This document shows positions 26,200 to 36,829 of a stretch of DNA of 64,000 nucleotides, piece after piece. The notes beneath the pieces are model-generated. The model had not been told where the DNA came from. It was given only the letters and a program-made list of their open reading frames with translations, and searched no databases. Made by a program: the position numbers and the translations under genes. Where the stretch lies: assembly GCA_028023455.1 (NCBI GenBank), contig JAQFVV010006305.1, forward strand, positions 4,019,001 to 4,083,000, given 5' to 3'. The stretch's first letter is position 1. The number at the start of each line of letters is the position of its first letter. This stretch comes from Epiperipatus broadwayi (Eukaryota; Onychophora; Udeonychophora; Euonychophora; Peripatidae).

Positions 26200-28230
26200 A
26201 AGAAAGGAATAAATTATAAAAATTAGATATTTGAATATGCAAGATGCTAGGAGACCAAAAATTGGTTGAATTTAAACATAGCAATTAAAAACAATGGGTT
26301 TAAGGTATTAACATTAGTGGAAACACATTTAAGAGAATAACCTACACTAGAAAATTTGATATGGCAGGTATAAATAGAAAATAAAAAAACAGTGGTAGTA
26401 TAGGAGTTATGTTAAAAAATATTTAAATACTAAAAGTGTCAAGGAACATTTGTGGTTTGAAAGAACATTAGAAAAATAAGAATGGATGGTGGCTATAGTG
26501 TATTTGGCTACTAGAGATAGTTAAACTCTAATGAAGTGGAACAATAACATATATAAATGCTTATTTAAGGATATAGTATATATGGATGCTTATATAAGAA
26601 TATATAGAGTTTCAAAAAAAAAGTAAGAAAATGGTAGTTACAAGAGACATGAATGGACATATTGAGGAAATTGATGACTTGGATAAAAAAAATGGACAAC
26701 TTCTGAAAATGTTTTTCCAGAGAATGAATTTGAGCATGGGAAATTGAGGGGAAATACACATGACCTAGAAATAACATATTTCATGCAATCAATTATGTAT
26801 TAGTAGATAAAGAAAAAATAAATAAAGTATTAAAAATTAATATTTTTAATAATGAAGAGAAAGTATGTAATAGTGATCATAATTTTTTAATAATAAAAAT
26901 GGTTGATAATGTGCTAGAAAATAATAAAAGTAGAAAAGAAAGTGAAAGATATGGAGGTGAATGTATGATGAAAATAAGTTAGAAGAATACAAAATAAAAG
27001 TAGAAGTTATAAAAGAGATTGTTGTGAATGAATATAAAGATTGACATGGAGAAGTAGGAAAAATGGCAAATAGGGTTTTAGGTGAAAGTATTCAGAAAAA
27101 CAAAAGCAACAGAAAAGTGAAAATTAGAAAAAGTGTAAAAGAGAAGAAAAAGAGCATACAGAGAATATAAATGTAATATTAAGGGCAAATAAAGTGAAAA
27201 AGATGTTAATATTAAATGGGAAAAATATTTAAGTAAAAAGAAGTTGGCTAAAATAGATAATTATATAGAGAGACTGAAATTAAATAGTAAATTAATAAAA
27301 GATATTAATAAAAATGAAAAAAATGGGAGTAAAAAAATTTTGCAAATATATTAAAAAAAGGAATGTAAGAGAAAGAAAGGAATAGTATTACTGAATGATG
27401 AGGAGAAAGTTAGGGAAATCTTAAATAAGTATGTAATGGATATAGAAAAGATGTTAGATATAAAGAACAGAATGATAACAATCATAAAAGCACATTGTAA
27501 TGGAAATGTTAGTTTTACAGAAAATGAATTGAATTAGACAGGGAAAAAAATTGAAAAGTAGAAAGGCAAAAGGTTTAGATGGATGCGCAACAGAGATGGT
27601 GATGAATTTTGAAAATAAGGCAAAGTTGAAACTATTATCATGTTTTAATAAAATAGCACAAAATAAAATAAAGCAAAGAAAAGAAAGAGCCTGATAAAGA
27701 AACAAACAAACAATATTTTTATATAATAAATATGATGTAGTAAAAGATTTATGGAAAGAAGTGGCAGTAGTAGGATTAACCTAAAGTAATGATGTGTTAT
27801 ATGTTAGCAAAAAGATGTTAGATTACTTAGAAAAAATACAAATAGAAATAAGAAGACAAGAATTAAATGCAGATATGTGGGCAACAAAGAAGACAATTCA
27901 AAAAGAAATGGGCTGGTCAAGTTTTTATATGAGAGATGCAAAAAACAAAATAAAAATGTTCAGTAGATTTCAATTTATAAATAGTAAAAAAAAGCCAAAA
28001 TGGTATTTAATTGGATTACAAATAAAGGGCTGTCAACAAGATGGATGACAAAGATAGTATGGTATGGAGATAATTTGGATAAACACTTTGTCAGTATATG
28101 TATATACAGAGAGTGGGATAATTGTGTTAGGAAGATTGTTGAGAGTTATAGGGGCAAAGACTGGAATAGAATAGACACATTTAATAAAAAATAGGAAGCT
28201 GGAGAAATGAGGAACTTCAATGACAAATAA
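26200..28230 (+). pseudogene. Non-LTR retrotransposon (LINE) relic with endonuclease and RT pieces
   Basis: Motifs occur in the order of a LINE ORF2. About 26260-26320: NWLNLN...VLTLVETHL, the start of an apurinic-type endonuclease (ETHL contains the catalytic Glu). About 26630-26705: MVVTRDMNGHIEEIDD, equivalent to the GDFNAHI block. 26872-26890: SDHNFLI, the endonuclease catalytic SDH box. About 27556-27625: KAKGLDGCATEMV, equivalent to the RT block KAPGPDGIPxE. From 27730 to 28194, frames (27794-28048, 28000-28194) with LDYLEKIQIEIRR and GWSSFYMRDAK match the region after the RT (LEKxQxxxGRxxLG...GWSSxxxRxxK). The catalytic FADD block is absent, so at least several hundred bases are deleted near 27700. 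Many stops. Confidence 0.75.
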
Positions 28231-28987
28231 AAAGAGCTTAAATATATCTTGAAGTAAACAGAATATTAGATATCAGTTCCATCCTTTACAAATATTTATT
28301 TTGCTGTATTTGAATACTGAACACATCAGAAAGATGAATCAATACTTTGGATGAATTTTCCTTGTTTATAAAATCTTTGTTAGCAGAGAATTCTAATATC
28401 ACTCATGCAAAGAGTAAATAAATTACTCTTTAATATCAAAAAGAAATTAAATTTAATATAACAATTAGAGAAATTATTAAAATATTGTTCTAAACTTGAA
28501 TTTCAAGGAAGCTAAATATCATCAAACACATTTATATATCTAAATAAATTTATTTTAAGAAGATTTAAAGTTATAGAAAATGCATCATGAGTAAAGACAT
28601 TTTGCCACAGGATCAAATGCTATTGTTTTAACCTAAAGCAATGTAATTATTCATTTCTACTGAAATGTCTAATATATATATAATTCAAAATCCAACTTCA
28701 ATTTGCAGCCAGATAATTTAAGAAAAAAGTGGTTAATATCATGCAAAAGGAATATTTATGACAACGGAGTATACTAATTGCAACACTGACAATTGATGAT
28801 AAGAAATAAAAGAATTTTGTTCCTAATGAATATTGCTACTTAAAATAAGAGTCATAGATCATGTGATCCTATCTCTTAAGCTTGTAAGTTATAAACAATG
28901 AGGATTGCCAATTCCTCTACAAGCTTTATGATAAATGCTTAGCCAGAGCCAGCACTTAAAATATCTCTGTCAGGAACCCCTTCCCAA

Positions 28988-29030
28988 ACCTCTGACCATG
29001 GTTTTGTGCTTTAGCACTCCTCAGAGAGGG
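28988..29030 (-). ncRNA. Hammerhead ribozyme, left arm of 29-kb foldback (inactivated)
   Basis: Minus strand: CUGAGGA (29024-29018), stem II GUGC/GCAC with loop UAAA, then AAAA where GAAA is required (G12 to A, at 29005), stem III ACCAUGGU (a perfect 8-nt palindrome) and GUC (28996-28994). Inner stem I AGAGGU pairs 5 of 6 with CCCUCU. The G12 change should abolish cleavage. The stem III palindrome here is probably the ancestral form. Confidence 0.6.
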
Positions 29031-29331
29031 GTGTCAGGCTAGGTTCAGACACTAGATCTAAAAATGCCAACCCAAAGCCAACACTTATTTAAAAGTTATC
29101 TATTGAGTGGAAAATCTGAAATTTTCAGACATCTACATGTCTTCAAACCCAGCTATCCAACTCAAATAGCTATATGAGGCTGATAGATCTTCATCCATCT
29201 CCATATAGCTATTTGAGTTGGATAGCTGGTTTTGAAGACATGTAGATGTCTGAAAATTTCAGATTTCCACTCAATAGATAACTTTTAAATAAGTGCTTGG
29301 CTTTGGGTTGGCATTTTTAGATCTAGTGTCT

Positions 29332-29402
29332 GAACCTAGCCTGACACCTCTCTGAGGAGTGCCAAAGCACGAAATCATGGTCATAGGTTTGGGAAAGGGT
29401 TC
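29332..29402 (+). ncRNA. Type I hammerhead ribozyme, right arm of 29-kb foldback
   Basis: CUGAGGA (29352-29358; position 7 is free in the CUGANGA consensus), stem II GUGC/GCAC (29359-29362, 29367-29370) with a CAAA loop, GAAA (29371-29374), self-complementary stem III AUCAUGGU (29374-29381), and cleavage expected after C29382. Inner stem I pairs 29346-29351 with 29383-29388 (one mismatch, 384/350). Outer stem I pairs 29332-29337 (GAACCU) with 29397-29402 (GGGUUC), leaving an internal loop where the loop I-loop II contact of natural hammerheads would lie. The stem III loop is too short for a monomer, so a dimeric fold is expected. Confidence 0.7.
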
Positions 29403-29496
29403 CTGACAGAGATATTTTAAGTGCTGGCTCTGGCTAAACATTTATCATAAAGCTTGTAGAGGAATTGGCAATCCTCATTGTTTATTGCTACTTAAA

Positions 29497-30775
29497 TTTT
29501 GGAAAATGAATAGGACAATACATAAACTTTAAATACATCATATTAACTTTGTGTATCAAGATCTATAAATATTTAATTTTATTTCCTTTGCCTTTAAAAC
29601 CTGCTTACTTTGGAATCCTTGGATGAATGGTCTTTTCTTTCAATGATAAAGACAATACATAGATGGGAGTTCTTATAAAATGGAATTCCCTCAAAAGGAT
29701 TTGATATTATAAAAGTCTTCATTTGTACTTATATTGTTTAATTTAAATTTAGTTAGCTAATGCTATAATAATCTTTGGAATTATAAAATGTTATTTATTT
29801 TTGCAATCTATTAAATATTGTTTGTGCTATGATATATACTACTATGGGATATGAGAAGGTATAATTTTAGAATGTATATACTAATATAATAGAAATGTAT
29901 TTAAATACTTGTAATTAAAAATTTTGTTATACAAAGATAAATTTAAATTGTCAATTAATAAATATTGTTAAATTTATTTTCAATTTAACGAAGTCTCTGA
30001 TTTATTTATATTATTTATTTTAATTTCATAATAAAAAAAATTGAATACATATACCCACATATACATATCTTCCTAACTTAATATCATGATAACTTGATTG
30101 GAATGACTTTTTAAAATCGATCAAACTTATATTAAAGTATTATTATTGTTAGAGGATATCAATTGATCCCTAAAAAGAATTAAGTGTAAAATTAACCTTA
30201 AATTCGAATACTGAGCATGACAGAATAATAAAGAGGTGAAGATGGGATGAATTGCTCTAAGTTGTATCTGTATTGAATGTTTAAATATTAAATTATTTTA
30301 CTTGAAATATATGCAATTATGGATTACATTTTTATCGCATCATTCATGGCATCCTAGATGAATATCCTAGGTCTGACTATAGTTAGATGCAGCCACCCTC
30401 ATCCCTTAAGGGAGTGCAGATCATTACAATATATATATATCTTATAATGAAAGTCAACAGTATTATTGAATACTATTTACTAGTAATTAATTTACTACTT
30501 TTTTGTACTAGTATTTAGATTTAAAAATTATAATCTCATGCCATTTTTTAAATACTTTACCTCTCTCTTTTTCAGTTTTAAAAACATTTAAACTTTATCA
30601 ATTATACTTATAATACAAATATGATATAGTTGAAATGTTTTTGGAAGTAAAAAAAAAGAAAGGTTATTGAATGAAATAATTTTTATAAATAAATAATATT
30701 ATACTCATCCTTATTATTAACTAATTAAAAAGGACTAAATCAGATAAACAACTTTAACTTCTTCTGCCTATTGTT
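29497..30775. other. AT-rich stretch without gene
   Basis: No coding or element signal. Contains a short AT tract near 30430 and a mildly GC-richer segment near 30345-30425. Confidence 0.5.
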
Positions 30776-30779
30776 CTAA

Positions 30780-31400
30780 ATTGCAAAATTTGTAGCTAAT
30801 TTTTTTCTTTAAAACCTTCAATCAACTTTTTTTCTTTTTCACACCCCTTTTGACATTCTCTATATTTGTCTCCAACATATGTTTCAGTATTTTTCTTACT
30901 TTAGCACATATCCAATATGAGTTTGTTTCATAACTTCATCTAAGTAATCATTTTACGTGCTTATTCAATTTTTAGTTTGCCAATTTTTTTTTTCATTATT
31001 TTGCAGATCATTATCAGCAAAGCTTCCAATTTGTCAACATCCCCCTCCTCCAATAAAGTTACGTTTAACATAAAATAGGAATAAAGCTTCTATTTTAGAT
31101 TTAATTAGCCACATAGCATTATTAAGGATCTGCTTAAAATCAATCCATTTTCCACTTCTGATTGTTTTTTTTACCATATCTTTCATCAATGTTTCCAAAT
31201 ATTTAAAAATACCATCCTGCTTTATAATTTCTTGCTTAAAGCAGACATTTGAACTTTTCCTTTTCTCATTGCTTTAGTTTTATTTATATTTATTTGTATC
31301 CCAAACTTTTTATAAGATATCTCAATTCTTCATATTATTTTATTAAACACTTCTATGCAATCTGCATCGTCAAAAAATCTGATAGAATTAGGCAATATTT
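30780..31400 (-). pseudogene. Non-LTR retrotransposon RT relic, minus strand
   Basis: Read on the minus strand, 31381-31255 gives FFDDADCIEVFNKII, a stop, then FGIQININKTKAM, matching the non-LTR RT catalytic FADD block followed by the wGLxINxxKTKxM block. Downstream (to about 30780) there are decayed pieces. This is the part of the RT that the relic at 26.2-28.2 kb lacks, and it lies on the other strand, so it is a separate insertion, perhaps of the same family. Broken by stops. Confidence 0.7.
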
Positions 31401-34400
31401 ACTACATACTTATTAAAATAATAACCATTTAACAATTCATATAAATACATATTAATAAAGCAAAAAGCTTACAATATCCTAATCTTATATTCTTATTTAT
31501 TATATCTACCTCATATGAAAAAATCATTTAATCATACGAATCATTAAACATTTCTTAGCGTAAATCATTTCCTCCAATAATAAAAATAAATGCTTTATCC
31601 TGGAAAGAAAACAAAACTTACAATATTTAATTTTAAAGAAACGATATGTGAAAAAATTATGTCTGAGACTATTATCCTTTTTATTCACTAAAGTGAGATC
31701 ATTATAAAATATAGTCAAATTTATTTTCAGTTGCCCTTGCATCAGTAAATTTTGTATTTTTACCGTTTAAAAAAAATAATTTAAATCTAAAAATAATATA
31801 TTTTAATTTAATTTATTTTTGATAACTCATCATTTTAAAATAGAAATAATTTACAGTATCGAAACTTTTTAACTCTCAATATATCTCTCTTCTAAGTAAT
31901 ATAAAAAATATATTTCAAATTATTTTCCAAATAATTTTTTTTTGTATAAACATAAGTACTTTAAAATATTTACAAAATATGTGTTATACAGGCTATGGAT
32001 TCATTTTATAAGCAACTATAAGTCATAAATTAAGTCCTAAAAATAATTTCCTCAAAATAAAATAAGAGTCAGGATTATAACATTTGTTGTATAATATATT
32101 AAATGATTCGATATCGAACTCAAATGCCACCAATAATTCAACCGACAAAGATTTTTATTTCTCATTTCTCAAGAAGTAATCAGAGAAACTTTAGAAAAAT
32201 AATAATAGATATAAAACAAAATATGTTTATTCGGATTATTTTTATTTTTTTAGTATTGGCACAGTAAATAAAATGTAAAAGTATATCGTACTTTAGAGTG
32301 ATTGGAAACTTATAGTTGATATATATTATAACCTAAAATTATATATTGATTTTTTTTCTGAAACAACACAATCAACAAAAATATGCCAAAATAACAATAA
32401 TAAACTATTGGTTAAGTTCAGAGGGGTTACCAAATGGTATATGCTGTAATAAAAAGAGTCATTGGGGTAAGAAAACAATAAATAAATATTATCAATATAT
32501 AAAATTTAATAAATTTTAAGAAAATAATTATCATACTCACTCTTCCAAATTACAGGGATGCTCTTAATATTGGAAGCATACATCACAGAGTGATTAGGTT
32601 ACATTAAATTCTCTTTTACAACATTCCCTCCTCATTACAACATATCTAATAACCATCATCAGCATCTCATTGCTATGATCATATCCCCATTTCAAATCTT
32701 TTGATAAAGAATATTAGATTTCTTATATTTTCCGTCACCTTGTTTATTAAAATAATTTATATTGCAAAACAATTTCTTTGGTATTCAATTATATTATATT
32801 GAAATCTCAGAGTTCTGTAATTGAATATTTATAATATTATAAATGTACACTTTCTTTCATTTAAAAATTTTTACAGGATGAATGGAATCCTAGCAATAAT
32901 ATGAGGAAATGTATTCTTGTCATAAAATAATGTCTACTTAATTGACAATAATGTTAAATTTTACAGAAAATATTTTAGTTAAAATAAAATACACGAAAAG
33001 CTCTCAGTTTGGAATAAAAGAAAAATAACAGAATTGCATTCAGACATAATGCATGGATGAAAGCATTTATACCCCATTCAGGATATCTTACTAATAACTC
33101 CTACTAAATCTTTCTTTATGAATTTGAGACAAATAATTTAAGCACTGTATTCTTATGAATAAAGTAAATAATTTATGACTAAAGCATTATTCTTTTAATA
33201 AACTGCAATTGTTTAAAATGATCACTTAAATTTAAGAAAATGAATAATCTATCTATTAGATGTGTTCTTAACATCTACAGACCAATTTGAACAAAGAGAT
33301 TATGATATTCAATTTTATGTTCATGTACACTTCATGACCAACATATCACATAACTGTATATAGATTTTATAATATAAAGATTTCTGGATAATATGTGTAA
33401 ATGATAATATAAATACTACAAGATATACTTAACAATAAAAACATTTATTTTGATAATAAAGATGAATAAATAGCAATCTTGGACATTTATAATATTTCAA
33501 AATAAATTAACTAGACACTATGCTATACAATTCACTGCAGAGGACAAATAGTTTTTAAAGTTTACAGATAATAATAAAATAAAAAATTACAGATTAAATA
33601 TTAATTGACTATTATTAACATAGTCTGACTAATGAAAGCTTTTCTCAGTATTAACATTATCACAAGAAGTTTTACATGTTTACACTATAATCATATCATG
33701 ATGTCCCAAAATTGAGTTTATTTAAACATTAAGCATATCTTACCAATCCAATGATGAAATAAATGCTAAAAAATATGCATATCACTTATTGAGGCCCATA
33801 AATACAATTTTTATTTTGTAAAATAAATATTTATCAGTTTTATATTTTGCAAAACTGCAAAAGCAATTCTAGGTACTTTTTCATTACACTGGACAAGCCA
33901 TTTGATATTGCTGTTTCTACATAAACAAAGACAAATACAACATTCTGGACTGGTGTAGTATTTTTGTTTGGCATATTTTATTGATATAATTATTTCCAAC
34001 CTCATTTGTTTCACTTTTTTATGTTTTGTTTTTTGCTAAGTTTCTTTATTTCTTTCATATTTTTGAATTTTTCACATTTGTTGTTGTTTTTTATTTTGTT
34101 AAAAAATATAACATTTAATACAATTTAAAATATTAACACACCACATTTGATTGACTTTTTCATTTGGTTTTTATTTGCTGTTATATTTTTTTTTTCTAAT
34201 TTAAGAAATGAAAAATACAAAGAAAATTAAACCATTAAGCTTTCTAGTTTCTTTTGGGCCAGGAGGGGGGATTTCCTTTCTGTGTTCTTCCTTTTTTTTT
34301 TTTTGTTTTGCTTTGGGATTTTAACCAGTTATGTGATTATTATGAAGAGACCCCATAGTTAAAAAATTTTTGGACGTAGCATGCGCCATCTCTTGGTCAA

Positions 34401-34540
34401 TTTTGGTCGTAATTTCTTCATTTTAGGCTTATTTGATAGGAAATTCAATGTTTAAAATTGTAGTTCTAAAAACATCCGCATATAGTGTTATATTTTTAAA
34501 AAAAAATCAATTTTCTTTACTACCTATTGGTTCATAGGTG
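31401..34540. other. AT-rich stretch without gene
   Basis: No gene. A segment of about 36 bp at 33868-33908 (minus strand) is similar to 36660-36700 on the plus strand: both contain GGCTTGTCCAGTSTAATRAA and encode LVQ(S/C)N(K/E)KVP in the same frame, which suggests two relics of an unrecognised repeat. Short poly-A and poly-T runs are frequent. Confidence 0.5.
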
Positions 34541-34544
34541 TGTC

Positions 34545-35225
34545 TTTTTCTCTGATTGGATACCTACTAAATCTGGAAATGTCTTGTAGGCGTGTTTCTA
34601 AATGACAGATTCAGAAATGAAAACGAAGATGTACACGTTCATAATTGATTTTGATGTAAATAATTATATTTATTGTAATTTTTTATGTTCACAAATAAGA
34701 TAATATAGTGCTCTATCAAAATATAAAGATTGACTCGGAAAATTTTAAATATTACAAGAAAAATTCATTTGGAGAAATAATCCGTAACAAAAAATAATTA
34801 TCACTACAGACCGTAATCAGGCATTTCTAAACTAAAAATTCAGAATTGAAAACGAAATGTAGTACGCTTTCATATTTTGAAGTAAATAATTATATCTATC
34901 ATGATTTTTCATTAATTTATACAAATATAAAGTTTGATTCCAAAAATGTTAAATATTACAAAAAAAATAAGCACAGACAAAATCATCTTTAGTCAGGTGG
35001 TTCATGCTATAGAGTGTAATTTGCACAGGGGGAGTCTCTAAAAAATAAATGACAGAAATAAAAATTAAAGGTTTTACGCATTCACAATTGATTTTGTAGT
35101 AAATAATTACATCTATTGTAATTTTTTACATTCATAAATAAGATTTGATGTTACTTTATGGAAATATAAAGTTTGATGTGTAAAATTTTAAATTTTACAA
35201 GAAAAATATCATGATGGAAATAAAA
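34545..35225. repeat. Diverged tandem repeat, three ~220-bp units
   Basis: The anchor GTAAATAATTA occurs at 34656, 34882 and 35099 (periods 226 and 217). Each unit also carries an upstream block with CTAAA...TCAGAA and a downstream block with AAATATAAAGWTTGA then TTTTAAATWTTACAAG. The units are clearly related but diverged, so the array is old. Confidence 0.75.
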
Positions 35226-35668
35226 AGAGAATTATTTGACAGCTGGAGAACTGAATAACGACACAATCATTGGTTGGAATATAATTCTTTTGTTTTACTG
35301 CTAGCTATTTTTTTTACACATTTTTCTTATATTTTTCTACAGTTATTAACATTATTTTTAATTTTTCATTACATTTAACCAATTTGAATCTAAGATTATT
35401 CAATTTTTAGAAGCTGAATAAAAAAAAATTCTGTGTATTTTAGATTAATATTTTAACAATAGAAACCGGCTGGAAATGAAACAGACGAATCATATTGTTC
35501 TCATATTTAAGTAGTGGGACAATAGAAAATTAGACAAAGATTAAAAAGTTAAAAGAATCAGTTAAAGGGTTTAAAAAAAGTAAAATAAAAATATTACTGC
35601 TATTTTGTGATTTAATGAAGCGAAAACATAAGCCTAACACATACTACTTTTTATTTATTTGTTGAAAT

Positions 35669-36310
35669 ATGGCATTTCACAAATTGGATCTGGACCTGTA
35701 CACATTCCATTCCATAGGTTTTAAAGTTAATCCAGCTTTTTATACACACACATGCACACAACAAATAAGAAATAAAAGAAAACAACTAATAAACAGATCT
35801 TTCATCCAAATTGAGAAGCAAATAAATGAAAGGAAAAGTCTAATAATTTCTTTAGGGTATGTGTTTATTTTGAAAGTGTTCTCTACACAACTTCTTGCAT
35901 CTGTACCTAACACCTTGTTGGAAGGACCATTACAGCAAGTATGGCCCTAAACAAGTCCTGCCCCTTGTGGGTGCATCACCATATGAATTCAGCCAGGTAG
36001 TAAGGGAGGCATTGGCAGGCTGTGCCACAATGTTTTTTATTATTCCAGCAGAAGCTCAACAATTGATACAATGTCATGTCTTTACCGCAAACACATTGAT
36101 TTATGGCAGGCACTATGTTGTTGGTCTTCAGAAATAATACAGCATCAGCCTCAGTGACAGGCAACTGTCAGAACTTTAAAACTTTGAACATCAGTCATTT
36201 TATTTCTTTGTTCTTACAATAAATGCGATGTTGCACATGAGCCCTTGCAAAGTGTACTAGTGCATACACTTTTAAGGTGGAACTGGTGTTTTTTGCTCTG
36301 CAGGACCTCT
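35669..36310 (+). other. GC-richer island with two short open frames of unknown nature
   Basis: From about 35880 to 36310 composition rises to near 45 percent GC, well above the flanks. Open frames at 35669-35950 (93 codons) and 35895-36137 (80 codons, other frame; contains PLVGASPYEFSQVVREALAG) overlap, and a minus-strand frame (35976-36164) is also open and cysteine-rich. I recognise no family. An AATAAA lies near 36219. Possibilities are an unrecognised repeat, a processed gene fragment or a non-coding exon. There is no codon-level evidence to choose a strand. Confidence 0.35.
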
Positions 36311-36613
36311 AACATCATGATATTTGTAAGTATGTATCAGTAAACCAATTAGGAAGATTACAACTTATAAAAAATGCACAACACCACAGTTCTGAATATT
36401 TTTAAGTCCAGCAGCTATCATATCACATGATAGCAATATATAAACTCTCTCAATTTGCATAAAACATTGCAACACAAAGCAGGCAGGAATTTTCTGGGTG
36501 TTCTCATAGAAACTGTGCCATATAAGTGAGTAAAAACTGAAAATCTTCAGTTTGATGCCACCTAAAGTTCCCATCAAGCAGCCTTAACCAACAACTTCAG
36601 TTTTGACTTCAGT

Positions 36614-36823
36614 TTGAGACTGTGTAAATGGCATAATTCTGTCAATTTGCAGACAAACAATATCATCAAGCGGCTTGTCCAGTCTAATAAAAAAGTACCA
36701 ACTGCCAAAGCACAGAAAACAACATACCTACACATCAAAATTATCCATAATCTTACTCAGAGTATTCAAAAGTGCAACAGAAGAAATTATGATGTTCCTC
36801 AGAACAAGCCACAATATCAATAG
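36614..36823 (+). other. Short open frame sharing a motif with 33.9 kb (repeat-derived)
   Basis: 69 codons containing IIKRLVQSNKKVPTAK. The similar segment at about 33900 on the minus strand reads NIKWLVQCNEKVPR. Similarity at both DNA and protein level over about 36 bp, in opposite orientations, points to relics of one dispersed element, not to a host gene. No known domain recognised. Confidence 0.35.
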
Positions 36824-36829
36824 TCAAAA

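Larger units (their letters stand above)
28832..29496. mobile_element. Foldback insertion with hammerhead-ribozyme arms
   Basis: Arms 28891-29176 and 29202-29486 are nearly identical inverted copies around a 25-nt centre, much richer in G+C than the surroundings. ATTGCTACTTAAA flanks the unit (28832-28844; again from 29484), a likely 13-nt target-site duplication. Between the left copy and the left arm is a 46-nt tail (28845-28890) that resembles the element's own centre in direct orientation (28847-28882 against about 29171-29206, roughly three quarters identical by eye). Each arm carries a hammerhead motif pointing outward. The architecture resembles PLE pseudo-LTRs in inverted arrangement. 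No ORF. Confidence 0.75.

Noticed and set aside
34255-34330. G-rich and T-rich block as a promoter or G-quadruplex
   Set aside because: Only one run of G long enough for a tetrad stack; no other runs at suitable spacing.
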